From Coptis chinensis (taxonomy: Eukaryota; Streptophyta; Magnoliopsida; Ranunculales; Ranunculaceae): a stretch of DNA of 64,000 nucleotides. Location of the stretch: NCBI GenBank assembly GCA_015680905.1, contig CM027378.1, positions 930,001 through 994,000 on the forward strand, written 5' to 3'. The notes beneath the pieces were generated by a model. That model searched no databases, was not told where the DNA came from, and saw only the letters and a program-made list of their open reading frames with translations. Position 1 is the stretch's first letter. Each line of letters opens with the position of its first letter. Below, piece by piece: positions 40,397 through 53,049 of the stretch. A program made the position numbers and the translations under genes.

Positions 40397-42592
40397 TTAT
40401 TTGATAACATGTACTATTGGTGTTTCGGACCCATCATTAGTGTGCTTGTATTCCAATACTAAACTGGGAATATTCAATGCCGTAAATTGCGTTTGTTTTG
40501 CTTGTAATGCAGTATCCCAACTATCTGCAATTAAGTGTCGAGCTCGATCTATGCCCATTCGCATCGGTTTTGGAACCAGACAATCATCAGCAAGTTCAAC
40601 ATAGACAAAACGACATCCATGTATGTAAGCGGTACCCAACACTTTATTCACTATTTCAGGATTTGCTTGGGTTCTTAGTGGCAAGATAAGATAGCAGTAC
40701 ATACTTCCTAAATGTACATGAACGACATTAAATCTTGAAGCAAATAGAAATTCAGCAAAGGGCATGCTCATCCACTTATCAGGGGGTGCCCAACCTTTTT
40801 TCATGTGGAATTGTAGGTTTCACAAAACTAACCTCTCTCGTATATAACTAACAAAATTGAAGTACTCAACCCTATATTGTTTTTCCAAAACAACAAATCT
40901 ACGGTTAAAGATATCCTCAGTCCTCGATTTCACTACAGTGTTCCACGAGAATTGACCTTTCTCAACAAGTTATGTGGTTGGGAAAAAATCATGGCATTGC
41001 TAAAGGATACACGTAGCGATATGCCATCTACAGAGATGTTTGTATGCGTCAGGGAACACAATATCAACGACACTCATCAAGGCCAACTCCCTATCAGACA
41101 TGATCACAGATGGCCTTTCATCACCCATTAAGCCGTTAAACTGACGCAAAGCCCACTCATAGTCTATCTCTATTTCAGACCGAAGCAACACACTGACAGA
41201 CCGTGAAAGACTTCCAGGTTGAAGTCACCGCCACAAACTGTACAAAAGGTCATCGATACCTATTGGTTTTGTAGGTGGCATCTATGATGATAACTTTTGG
41301 AAAAGTTCGAGCCAACTTAACACCCTCTGGATGGGCCATAGTAACCCCGTTATCTCATCCGTATTCGTACCCTCTCTCACCTCCTTGAAATAATGGTTTT
41401 TTGCTAACATCTCACACAATCTCTGCATTTGCGTGCAACCGTTCATATCCAACATCCTCACCTTATGCGCATTATAGACTTGATATATGTTGGATAGGTT
41501 TTCAGGATACCTATTCCTGATGGACTTCAAAACTTCTTTAGGCTTAACTGAATTTTGAGTCGTCTTTGACAAGTACTCGAATTATGGAACGGTCAGCCGA
41601 GTAGCAAATGCATGTCCTTCAAGGGTCTTCGTCAGTGGATGGTTGTGAACACTATTAACAATAACAAATTTTCAACTATTGACATTGCCGCTTTGGAAAA
41701 AACATCTTAACTTAAATGGACATCCACGTTTTGCGGTTCCTGTATTTTTCTTATTAGCCTTGTCTTCACCTACCTTTTTGTGTGAACGATACACACCCGA
41801 ACTCTCACAAGTTAAATCCAACCTTGGTACTCGGTTCCCCTTAGCATTCTGCGACTTTCCAATTACTACAACCACATTACATAGTTTTCCCCAAGCAGTT
41901 GCCCAACCAATTATCTCATTATGTGTATGAAATACCTAAAGATATGAAGAAAACAACAATTAATACACTAATATTATTTCATTTAGAAAATAAAATCAAT
42001 GTCTAATATGTACCTCATTTGTAATAAATATTTTTGTTGTATCCATTGAAAGCGGTTCAACATCATCCACGTCATTCGAGTTTCCAGGGTTTTCGGAACC
42101 CCGCAAAGGATTCTGCATGAAGAACAATTGTTAAGTGATGTATTATACAGATGGTGAAACTAATCGATGTGGTTGGGTCGTTTAAGACTAATACAGTTCG
42201 ATGTGGTTGGGTCGTTTGAGACTAAGACAGTTCGACGCGGTTGGGTCGTTTGGGACTTACCCAGCTCGATGTGTCTGGGTCGTTTAGGACTCACCTAATT
42301 CGATATGGTTGAGTCGTTCGGGATGACTAAATGCGATGTGGCTGGGTCGTTAGGACTGGAAATCTCGGGTTTACACAAACACATAATCTAGCTAGCTAGG
42401 TTTACCTTTTGTCTTGGTCATTGACGATTTATTGGCATCTCCATTGTCTGACTAATCATATCATCTTCGTCTTCACTTCCCATTGCAACTTATTTAGTTT
42501 TCATTACAATTTTTTCACTCTCAACATTTTCTCTCATTTGGTTATCTTCAATTCCTCTATCTTCTTCATGTTCTAAAAAGTCCGGGTATTCC
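40397..42592 (-). pseudogene. Broken MULE transposase with OTU-like C-terminal region
   Basis: Reading the - strand from an ATG at 42592, the following appear in order: an acidic leader (MEYPDFLEHEEDRGIEDN); a FAR1-type DNA-binding region (LTCESSGVYRSHKKVG, KRGCPFKLR) after a probable intron at 41938-42010; KPKEVLKSIRNRYPENLSNI; the first catalytic-Asp region (IIIDATYKTNRY); DRELALM...FPDAYKHLCRWHI, the MULE domain second Asp and C-x2-H; and PPDKWMSMPFAEFLFASRFN, typical of the protease-like tails of some MULEs. The frame is broken repeatedly, including a stop soon after IDATYKTNRYR and a frame change near 41280, and part of the region between CRWHI and the tail is missing. It cannot encode an active transposase as it stands. 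Confidence 0.82.
42150..42360. repeat. Third iterated CGATGTGGTTGGGTCGTTTG array
   Basis: Six copies of a unit of about 36 bp with core CGATGTGGTTGGGTCGTTTG lie between the leader codons and the DNA-binding region of the MULE pseudogene. It has the same motif and orientation as the array at 39890-40150, and better conserved copies. Confidence 0.88.
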
Positions 42593-43408
42593 ATTTTAGC
42601 GTTTCGAAGTTTAGGATTTAGAGTATAATTTATGAATTAGGGATTAGAAACGTGGGAAAAGAGAAAGAGAAAGGCTAAACAGGTTGGCTACATGTTACCT
42701 TGATTTAGTTCGGAGTGCCCAATACAAATTATGATTTTTAGGTCAATGACAAATTTGTAATAAAATGTTTTTTTTTGGAAGTGCCCATAGCGAGTACATA
42801 TTTTTACCATTAGTCACCGTAAATCTCGCGCACCACAAATTTAGCATTAACGAAATCTAAGGCAACAGACAAAATAATCAAGACCAAAGTAATCAAGGAA
42901 TTATTCCATAGCAAAAAATCATTTTGTAATAATAGACAAATCATCTTTCAGGGTAAAAAATCCTTATTATTCCAATCATTCTACATCTTCTTTTTTTTAT
43001 ATATAATAAATAATAAATAATAAGAGAACATACAAATAAGAAACTATAAAAGCTCTCAAATCAATTTTGCCTCAACAACAAGGTCTTAACTGTTGTAGTG
43101 TACAAGCTAAAACCAACAAGGTCTCAAATTATTATTGCTATTATTGAGAAGAATGTTATTATCGCTATTATTATTTGGCAGTCTTTTACTTTTTGGCAGT
43201 CTTGTTCAGCTCCTCTTGCAGTGACCAATAATTTAGTTGATAAAAACGATAGTATACATCCCCTTTGGACCATATGGCTTTTTGATACCTACAAATATAG
43301 GACAACAGATCAAATGAAGTCCTGAATGCAGAGTGCCATCATCATTCTGACTGAATTGACAATCATGTGAACTATTGGTAGAAGAATCACAGGTAACACA
43401 TTCAAGCA
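42593..43408. other. Intergenic region between transposon island and TRM6
   Basis: AT-rich DNA without a supported gene. The right part must include the TRM6 3' UTR and polyadenylation region on the - strand. The end of the MULE is expected in the left part, but I could not identify a terminal repeat there. Confidence 0.4.
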
Positions 43409-46400
43409 CTACTCTGGTTTCTGCTGAGCTTCAGTACTACATATTTTGATCCCACTTAAAATATATCCACCAAAAGCACTCATCTGCATGCATGGGTGCG
43501 TTCTCGATGGCAGAACCTGTAGGGTTACCAAAAGAGCTCCAGGTATTACTATACAAATCAACCACCTGTATCGCTAAACCAATGGGAAGTATACCCAGAT
43601 AGATTTTAATGCAAGATAATACAAGTAAGTTTGCCTCTATGTTCGCATCAAGCCCAAATATTTTGACATCCTAAGATTGAACTTTAAGAAATATCCTTTT
43701 GATATACGTCTAGAAAGAAGAGCAGAAGATAAAGACGCTCTAAGATTGAACTTTAAGAAAAAAGGGAATCACAACCACCGCTATTAGATTTACCTGATAT
43801 TCACGTAACCAAGGTTCTGAAATTTGTAAACCAATTGCAAGTTTAGCAACCTGAAGATTGTGCATGCATGTTGTAAGAGGCTGCGCTCAAACAGAAAAGA
43901 TGTCATTGAGCGATTTTTTCCATAAAGGTGTGCATCCAAAAACTAATTATGGAAAAAACAAACATTTGCAGATCAATGTTATCTCGTAAGACAGTTGCAT
44001 TGAATCACATTGACCAGTATACAATATGTGCACTATGAAGATTAACATCAGATATAAGCCCAAATGTTATAATGGGGTGACCTAAAATCTTTCAATTGGT
44101 ACATTTGTTAGAAAGAGTTCAACTTCCCAGTATTTACTTTTCAGAAGTTTTCCTTCCATAGACTGAGTACAATAAAATACATCAATCAAACCTTGCTCCA
44201 TCGTCTGTCCTTATGGTATGACATACATGGCACCATACCATCATATCACATGTTTTTATTGGTAACAAGACAAGCAGTCCCAAGTATATTTACAAATTGG
44301 GTGGTTGATCATTCCATCGGGTAAAGTTTCACATGTTTTTAACTACCAGCATGTTCAAACAAATGGTTGTATGCCAGGTCTACATCATTATCCAGAATTT
44401 ATGCTAGTTCGGTAGATCCCCCCCTGAAAGAATATATAATCCTAATCTATAATCATTTCAAATTAGAAACCATAAGATGTCAAAAAGAATGACGCAGGTA
44501 TCTTCAAGGATAAGATATAGGTGGCACATTAAGTACGTACGCAAAAAATATTATTCCTACATACTTGTTTATTGAAAATGAGCTACATATTAAGACACTA
44601 TCTTTTCTTTTCTGTTCTAGATTCCTTCTTTTTCACTACAAGTTAATGACCAAAAAATACAACGAACTTTGGATGTTGTTTCAAAAAATATAACATATTT
44701 TTTATTATTAAAAAAATACAATGAACTTTCAATTTGTTTCAATTGATACATTCCGTTAAATTGATTTAAAGGCTTATGTGGACAGTGAAATGTGATGTGT
44801 CTATTATCAAATAAATTAGTTGGACAATGTTGGTTATCATCCACCTCACGATATTTTGGTGAAGACAAATTTGGGGTTTTCTTTTAACAGTCCACATAAG
44901 CATCCAGTCCAATTAATTGGATGGAATGTATCAATTGAAACAAGCTGAAAGCTCGCTGTATTTTTTAAAACATAGAAAGTTCATTGTATTTTTTAGTCAT
45001 TCTCTCTTTTACTATCTGTCTATCTTTGAGTCAGGATTGCAATTTCTTTGATTTTTTTTTTAACTCTACTGAATTCTGCAGTATTTATTATCACTATTCC
45101 ACACACACAAAAGATCTATATCAGAAGTTACTACAGGTCTTCATCTGCGGTCTGCCTAACGTAATTTTGTCTAAGAAAGAGCATTTGACAGAACTATCAT
45201 ACTAGGAATAATTTTTTTTACGAATATAGGAATGTAACACTTTTTTTTTTGCTGGAAAGAATGTAACACTCATGAGGTAATCACCTGTAGATACTGATGA
45301 TACACAGCAAATGGTGCTGAATACGATAAAAGCGGTAAAAGATCTTGAAGAGTGCTCCAGGTATCCAGCTCTGGAGCAGCAATAATTAAGCTGCAAATAT
45401 GAGTATACATTTAGGTTTATATTGAATATTAACTGGTATTTTAACCCATAACAATAGTTCTAGCAGACCTGTATTTACTATTTACCTAGAAAAACCACTT
45501 GCTTTCCACAAGTTAATGACTTCCTGCGTTGCCTTTTCTCCAGATTTTGTGGGTTTGCAAACTCTGCTAACTGAAGATGAATCAGTTTCATCCATGAATG
45601 TAGTAGGAGCCGGACCTAGATTTTCATTTCCAGATAAAAAAGATGGATGCGCATTGCTGACAGAATGTAAACATGACGGAGAAGATACTTGATTTTGAAT
45701 CACCACAGCTTCTAATTTAAATAAGGAGGGTGAGGAACTTTCATCTCCATTTGATTGAGATTGTAAAGACAAATTTTCTTGCTGTCCAAAATGTTCAACA
45801 TTGTTGCTTGCAGCTAAACAAAGATCAGAAAAAGGAGATCGCACTATGCTGCACCACAACAATCAAAAGCATCAATTACTACGCGTCATATAGTAAATGC
45901 TGATAAATAACTATTATAAGCATATTCTACCATTCATTAGACAATAAATACCACAAAAGTAACTGCTTCCACTTTTTTCAAAGGCAACGACCGATTTAAT
46001 CCATGGTGTACAACAAAGGCAGAATGATTACAATTGATCAAGGGTATGGATCATCAAACTGGTTTGAAAACGGAATCTCCTATCAAAAGTTAGAACAAAA
46101 AGAAAGCATTCCTGAAATGGCAAAGAAGCAATTTGGACAGCTAACCAATAGATTTGGGGTCCAAGAGGGTGGTGGACCGGTGCTCCCACAGTAAAGCTCC
46201 AGGTTTCAACCGTTTGCAAGCAAACTTAGGTCTCTCCTCCCCACTCCCCCCACAAAACCACGTCGATCCGACTTCCAGACGCTTTACTAGTGCCTAGCAT
46301 CGGTAACAACTTGTAATGGCAAAACTACTCACAGCCTGTCAATCGGTGAATGAATGGTTGGTTCATGGTTAATACTAGGCACTAATATTTTTGTTAATGG

Positions 46401-49400
46401 AGAAGAAGTTGGACAAAAAGGGGATACGGTGCCAGTGGGTGCAGGTTACAAAAACAAGCAAGTATGGGATCCTGTACTAGAAAAGTGCGCCAAGAGGCTT
46501 AGCGGTTGGAAAAGAAAGATGCTGTCTAAGGGAGGTTGACTCACACTCATCAAAAGCACACTTGCTGCCATCCCTATCTATCACCTCTCGCTTCTTACCA
46601 TTCCGATGAGCGTAGCTAAGAAATTGGAGAGAATCATGAGAGATTTTCTATGGGGTTCTTCGGCTGAGAGTAGAAAGTACCATCTGGTGGCATGGAAGAA
46701 TGTTTGTAAGCTTAAGGAGATGGGGGGCTTGAACATCAGAAATATACACTTGACCAACATGTCCCTCTTGGGTAAATGGGTGTGGAGATACGGCAGAGGT
46801 GAACCAGAATTATGGAAGGAGATCATTCAGGACAAATTTGGTGTGCCAGAGGTGGGGGGGCTGGCCACCCGATGTTTCTAGTTCTTATGGGTGCAGTTTG
46901 CGGCGTGGCATTCTCGCTACCAAAGGTAAGCTTAAATAAAATGTCACATACCAGGTGGGGCAGGGACACAAAGCAAAATTCTGGAAGGATGCTTGGTGCA
47001 CGGATAAACCTTTCCAAGAGGATTTTGAAGAGCTTTTTCGATATGCGAGTGACAAGGATGGGCTGGTAAAAGATCATATGGTTTGGGAGAACAATGGATT
47101 GACTTGGAACTTCAAATTGAGGCGCGGTGTAAGGGAGTGGCACATAGACGGTGTCATTTTGCATGTTGGATGCTCTTGCAGGGTTAACCCCTTCGGTGGA
47201 AGAGGATAAATGGGTATAGAAGCAGTCTAGCAACGGTAATTTCAGTTCTCAATCATATTACAATCTACTGGCCAGCTGCATTCCCTACCCACCACAACCT
47301 ATAACTCCGAAGCTCCTATCGATGGCGTGGCGCAGTGGTGTACCTCCTAAAGTGCAGTTCTTCCTTTGGTGTTTACTACAGGGAAAGATACTGACAACGG
47401 ATCAACTGCGCACAAGGGGTAAGGAGGTGGAGGTAGAGTGTGTGTTGTGCACTCAAGTTGATGAAACTGCAGACCACCTTATGCTACACTGCAGCTTCAG
47501 TAAAGGTGTGTGGCAAAACATACTACAACCAGTGGGCATTGATATCAACCAGACTATCTGCCCTCATTCAATACTCTCTTGCCTTCATAGTTGGGTGTCA
47601 CCAAATACTACGGCCTATGGGAAATGCATTTGGCCTTTAGTTCCTTATGCCACGTGGTGGTCTATCTGGAGAACAAGGAATGATGCCATCTTTAACAGCA
47701 AGCCCACATCTATTGAAACCACTATTCGTAACATTAAAGCGAACTTGTGGCTTTGGACATTGATGCTTTCGGAGAGAAGGGACTACTATTTTGGGAACTT
47801 AATGTTAGAGTGGGGATCTGTTATTTCAGGTGTATCTTAGCTAGGATTTTTCACTTCTATGTTACTTCTTTGTTAACACCTCCTTGTATTGGTGAGTCTC
47901 TTACTCACTTTTTTCTTTCTTTCTTCTCATATGAATAAGATGCATATTTATCAAAAAAAAAAAAAAAAGGGATACGGCCTTACTAGTTTTGACCTTGTAT
48001 CACTTCAATATATATATGAAAAATAAGGGTTTACAATAATAGAAACTGCCTAAAATATTCGGGTAGATATCCTCTTAGAACTCAAACAATACTTAAAGGA
48101 GGTATAACCCTTCGTATCTTCTAACACAAATCCTAAGCAATTGGCATAAGGCCAGGATTTAGTAAGATACATATTCCACTAAAATCTGCACATTTTCATT
48201 GTACTAGAATTAGTAATAAGTAGCAAAATACCCAACTCGCAGCTAATACTATCCAAAAGATAACCACAAAATGCCATACTACTAGCTTCCTGTCACAAAG
48301 AAGAAAACGGAAGTGCATGAAAAAACTCACTGCCTAATACAACAAAGGCACAAAGCGCACAACTGAGCACATACCTGCTGCAGATAATATTGTTGAAGTT
48401 GAAAATCCTAACTATATCCATTGGGTACTGCGTGACTCCAAAATATGTATTGCATACATAACCAGTACCTGTTGAACAAACAATGTGATTGCGAGGACCA
48501 AACAAGACTGAGGAAATAATCTCTAACTATATTGTAAGAAAAAACAATTTTGCAGCAACCCAATGCAACCTTTCAGGAAAAAATAAACAAACCAAACAGT
48601 CACAAAAAAGGGATTCATAACCTGTAAGCTTACGGATCAAATTTGTTTCTGATTATTGATTATCAAAGAGAAAACATCAAACACTTTCGTATGGAAATAT
48701 GAACCAACTATTTGTGTCAGTTGTCTAAAAAAAGTTGATCTTTCACATCTAAGATCTCTGGCATGAGATATAAACGGAATGGAATAAAGTCGTGAAATAC
48801 ACAAGTATAACAACTAATACAAACCAGTTGAAAGCAAGAAAGCCTAGACGAATCAATCTTAACTTTCTAGCTGACGATTGCTTTCCTTTTAAAAGACTTC
48901 AGGCAAAAAACAGAAAACAAAAAACAATGAGAATACCTCCCAAACGTTCTGCCACAGCCCCAGTAAGGATACCTCCAACCATATCCACCACAAGGACATC
49001 TGAATATGGACTAACGTTAGCCATCGAAAGAAGAAGAGATAAAGTATCCATCCTCAAGTACCTGAGAAGCTTAAACAAGTAAGAGTTCCACAAAATCAAA
49101 CTGTGAATCCTTAAAAAACCAACATTTTTGTGGTTTCCTATTAATCATGGTGCAAATATCAGCTACAGACCACAAAATGATTACAAAGATATGTAAAAAA
49201 AAAAAATGTTTTCTTTTAGTCTATCGAGGGCCTGTTATTCTTTTGGTCCAAGGTGCATGATGAGATGAGGGATATTCCTTTCAGCCATTTTATGTTTAGA
49301 TGGATTCCTTGATGTGTTGATCTGGGACCTTTGCTTGGTAATTTTTTGCTTTTATCTTTCTTTGTTTTCTTTGTCGTTGTAGTAGTAGGACGCCTCATCC

Positions 49401-52400
49401 TACATTCTTTTGATTGGTTTCATATCAACTAACAAATTATACTTAGCGATCCGCAAAAAGAAAAGAAAAAGAAAGATATGAAACAAAAAACAAAAATACG
49501 TGTCTGGATGCCTAACACAGTAACAAAATGACAGTTACATTGAACCCCACAAATGTGGCAAGAAGTTGATTTCAAGTTTCAGCATAAAAATCAACACAGT
49601 GATTTCCCAAATAGAATAATCATGTAATTAAACATTTAGAGGAGATTTTAAGCAGTTATTACCCAATTCTAGCTGGATACTTCTTGAAGTATGCTTCACA
49701 TATACTGCAAAGCAAATAAAGGAAGGCTGGAGTCAGTCAGTACCAAAGGACACTAGCTGTTTAATTATTTTAGTAATAATTTTTCAAATACACATAGCCG
49801 AGCAATATAAAAAATTATAAACAATTAAAAACAGAACTGGGGATATTTATATAATCTACATGAAGTACAACAGTAGAAGAAAGTAACAATGAGGGTATTT
49901 CTTATTGCCTGAAAATCTCAGACAAGCTCATTCCGTTTTCCCTTTTGGTTCACTTCTTATTCCGTTTACACGCGACTTCAAGCAAATCAGAAGAACACAC
50001 TTCCTCCCTTTGCGACTGACAACACAAGCTTATGTTTTCTTATTATCTCTAATCTTTCATTTCTTTAGGTAACAGCTATGACAGTAATAAAAAATTTGTA
50101 TAATTAATTCTTTACGCTCTGTTTGATTGCTTGGAAATTTTCTCAATATACACTTTCTCATGGTAATATTTCCGATGAAAATTTCCTTGAGAATACGCAT
50201 TGTTATTATGTTTCATGCACGTGTCTTGGAATGGACTTGTAGCATCTTGCTCCACCTATTACCATTATTGGTGAATTGTACGATATTGTACTCTATCCTC
50301 AAATTGAAAGGAATGAGAGAATTTTACTAATCAAAGAAAAATAAAACGAAATTTTGCATTGGAAGAATACATGATTAATCTACTGAGATTTAAGTATCGG
50401 TGGCGTTGTATTTGTTAATCTCAAAGAAATTTCCCCAGAGGCAGAGGGTATAGGATTGTGATACATTTCTTTCTAAAGGTGGGAAAATCTAAAATTTCCA
50501 GAGAAGGAATTCCTGCCTACGTTTAGCATTATGTTTCCATCACCAAATTCAATTCCTTCAGATACCCTCTCATATCTTTTCTTTCTTGGCTGTGTGATCA
50601 TTTAAATATTTTGAAATATGAATCCTCTCCAGAATTCATATACTGAAATATTCTAATCCATATCTTCCCAAAATAGTATTAGCATGTTCACATCACCAAT
50701 GGTAGGATTAATACACACTTACAATGTCAGTTAGTGGGGAAGATTGATAAAAACAATGTTTATTTCCAAATATGTGGAGTTTCTTCTAGAGGAGAGCTCT
50801 ATGTGAATAAAAAAACGAGTTTTCCATATAGAATACATACAAGAATCTGAATTAAAAATGGCAGAAAAAATTCCAGAACTTGAAATTGAGGAATAAAAAA
50901 CTCAGAGAACAAGTGCACATCACAATGGGGCTTAAAAAGTCAAAAGCATTCCAAACACCCCCCCCCCAAAAAAAAAGTTTGAAACTACCTTCGAGCAAAA
51001 GGTCGCCTCAATAGCACCCTAGGTGCATATTTCTTTTGCTTTCTAATCCTGTATTTTTCCTGCAGATGAAATATAAATTAGCAAAGCCAGAAAGAAAGCT
51101 ATTTCTAAATATGAAATACCTTAAATCGAACTTACTTGTGAAAACAAAGTCTTTTTCTCAAATGTTGAGCTGTTAGCTATAAGTGCTTCAACTATTTGAT
51201 CACCTGTTGCACCCTGCCTGCAGCAATAGTAATCATTAGTCAGAACTCACAACTCAGAAGCTTGAAACAGAAATTTAAAGAAAGAAGTACAACAAACAAC
51301 AAAAATCTTGGATAGAACAGCTTGAACCATTTTTTCAATTCCCACCGCAACAAGTTAACTAGAATTACAGAGAAAATGATCACTGTAAAGGCTCAAAAAA
51401 AAAAAAGGAAGTTGATCTACATCTAATTAACCCACAATTAGATTTTGTTTTTCATTTCTCATCAGAAGTTTCCATGAGCAGGAAACAAATGTGCGTGAAA
51501 GTGAAACAGAATACAATAGCTATTTGTTGAGAGACAATACCAAAACAAACATAATTTTGGCCCATATAGGACACCTGGTGCCATCTTTAGAAAAAAAGGT
51601 AATGAGCTGAAGCAACAAAACAACTTGTTCCATTTCGATTTCACATATGTAAGGCAGTAAGGAGTAATTACTGATGCAGTAGAACCAAAAATGTAGCGAA
51701 AAGTTACAATATCTTCAATGTTTTATGATACATGTATGGACAATCCTTGCAGATGTATACCTTATCCAGAGAGGAAGTATACAAACACAACATGGCCCTA
51801 TAATACAACTTAACCGCTTCCCACACAAATCAGTTAAAGTTCTGGACTTTTGGTAAATAAGAAACTAATGATGTGTCAACTAAATAAAGCCATGCACCAG
51901 TTTACAAGTGACATTTGGCATGCAGAAGTGCAAAGGGACTGACATAGACACTTATGCTTATTTACTAACCAGGTGTGACACAAAGAAATTCAAACTGCTG
52001 CACTGCCATCAAGCTGCTCATTAGCACATAAACTTTGATTTCTCGATTTATTATCAAACTACTCCAGATCCTCCATGTAAAAGCACCATATTGACGTTTA
52101 AATTTTTATGCTTCCCCTTATTCATAACTTGGCATGAATCTTTTAATACTTGTATTATAAATATTTGCTTGTCAATGAGCCTCACAGCGAAATTTAATAG
52201 GGAAGGATGGTAATTCATTCATTTCCTCCTGCTGCGAAACCCAGATGAATTACATAATATATCAATTACATAGTGTCTCTGCATGCATTTTATAACAATG
52301 CCTACGTTCATAAAGTTAACAATTACCAATTGGCAACAAGATAACAAAGGAATATAAGCCAGACACAAATAAACAAGTACAATTACATAAATAACAATAT

Positions 52401-53049
52401 ATTCCATAGCCATCATCATACACATGTTGAAGTGAAACACACTATTCAAAGGAAATCTCGTAAATCAACAAGGAGTTAACCTTCGCAATGCATCAATGTC
52501 TTGACCGGAAAGACTCTGCGCAGAATTATTATCAACTAAAGCTCTATTATCTCTACTCTCCTCTTTTAGTTCGACTTCATTTTTCCCCTCCACAACATCA
52601 ATATCACCTACACACACACACACAAAACAAAAATATAAACTATAAAACAAACCATAAACAACAATCTTGAAACAAGCAAAGCAAACCTTGATTATTGTTT
52701 TCGACAAGAATGCGAGACAAGTAAGGAGCACTGGATCCAGTAGAATCAAGTTGGAAAGTAGAACCGAATGGGCAACCAATTAATTGACCAAGAGAACACT
52801 TCTTATCACCAATTTTCAGTGTCCTATAAGTAAATAAAAACACATTAGTTAAATATTTTGATTGAATGAATGCAAGTAAAAATAAAGATTTGGTCTTTAC
52901 GATGAATTGGAGAGACGGGCAAAGACTAAACGGTCCCCGTCATTGATGTCTAGTAATACACTGCAACCTTCCCATGTTATTCTACTACTACTAGTACACT
53001 TTTCAACATTATCATCTTCACTCTTCTCCATCATCATCTTGTCCTTCAT
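43409..53049 (-). CDS. TRM6: tRNA (adenine(58)-N1)-methyltransferase non-catalytic subunit TRM6 (12 exons, 496 aa)
   Basis: TRM6 (Gcd10) binds tRNA and, with catalytic TRM61, forms the nuclear enzyme that makes m1A58 in the T-loop. Exons in order: 52901-53049, 52687-52823, 52481-52607, 51136-51217, 50989-51059, 49663-49704, 48937-49061, 48375-48468, 45486-45848, 45285-45390, 43794-43880, 43409-43516. All introns are GT-AG and the frame holds for 1,491 nt. Hallmarks are TWEGCSVLLDINDGDRLVFA near the N-terminus, GATGDQIVEALIANSSTFEK, YRIRKQKKYAPRVLLRRPF, VLVVDMVGGILTGAVAERLG (Rossmann-like region) and the C-terminal APELDTWSTLQDLLPLLSYS and SAFGGYILSG. The start is the first ATG, giving MKDKMMMEKS; an internal Met start is possible. 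Exon 9 adds a Ser-rich linker of about 120 residues. Length fits the family (roughly 450-500). Introns 8 and 10 contain transposons. Confidence 0.94.
44645..45001. mobile_element. Foldback MITE in TRM6 intron 10
   Basis: AATGACCAAAAAATACAACG at the left and the complement of AATGACTAAAAAATACAATG at the right begin imperfect inverted arms. The arms extend over about 115 bp and share TTTCAATTGATACATTCC and GCTTATGTGGAC. The 357-bp unit has no coding capacity. Target duplication is unclear. Confidence 0.75.
46415..47977 (+). mobile_element. 5'-truncated L1-type LINE with poly(A) tail and target duplication
   Basis: The body (46430-47968) contains the end of a non-LTR polymerase ORF. This includes VWDPVLEKCAKRLSGWKRKM, SVAKKLERIMRDFLWGSS and GGLNIRNIHLTNMSLLGKWV, then the zinc-binding reverse-transcriptase C-terminal domain (PPKVQFFLWCLLQGKILTTD, CVLCTQVDETADHLMLHCSF with its Cys/His pattern). 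It ends with 16 A residues at 47953-47968. AAAAAGGGGATACGG precedes the body (46415-46429) and AAAAAAGGGATACGG closes the poly(A) side, consistent with a target-site duplication. The ORF is dead: SKGG is followed by TGA where the family has Arg, and there are frame changes near 46880 and 47210. It lies antisense in TRM6 intron 8. Confidence 0.88.
47322..47840 (+). pseudogene. Reverse-transcriptase zinc-binding domain remnant of the LINE
   Basis: The longest intact piece of the LINE polymerase is 172 codons to the natural stop. It carries WRSGVPPKVQFFLWCLLQGK, the C-x2-C...H-x4-C arrangement in CVLCTQVDETADHLMLHC, and WWSIWRTRNDAIFNSKPTS. This is the conserved end of plant L1-like ORF2. It is not an independent gene: upstream coding sequence is frame-shifted and the 5' part of the element is absent. 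Confidence 0.85.
49705..50988. other. TRM6 intron 5, no recognised content
   Basis: A 1.3-kb AT-rich intron between exons 5 and 6. The start of a possible MITE (GCTCTGTTTGATTGC near 50117) is visible, but I found no matching inverted end. A C9-A9 homopolymer pair near 50960-50976 is the only other feature. Confidence 0.45.
51218..52480. other. TRM6 intron 3, no recognised content
   Basis: A 1.26-kb AT-rich intron. No transposon ends, RNA gene or supported coding sequence seen. Confidence 0.5.

Noticed and set aside
38680-42360. Regularly spaced repeats that could suggest a CRISPR array
   Set aside because: Units are degenerate, spacers are of unequal length and partly related, and the arrays lie in terminal repeats of a plant transposon in a eukaryotic genome.
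46823-47233. 136-codon - strand open frame within the LINE
   Set aside because: Antisense shadow of the LINE polymerase reading frame on +.
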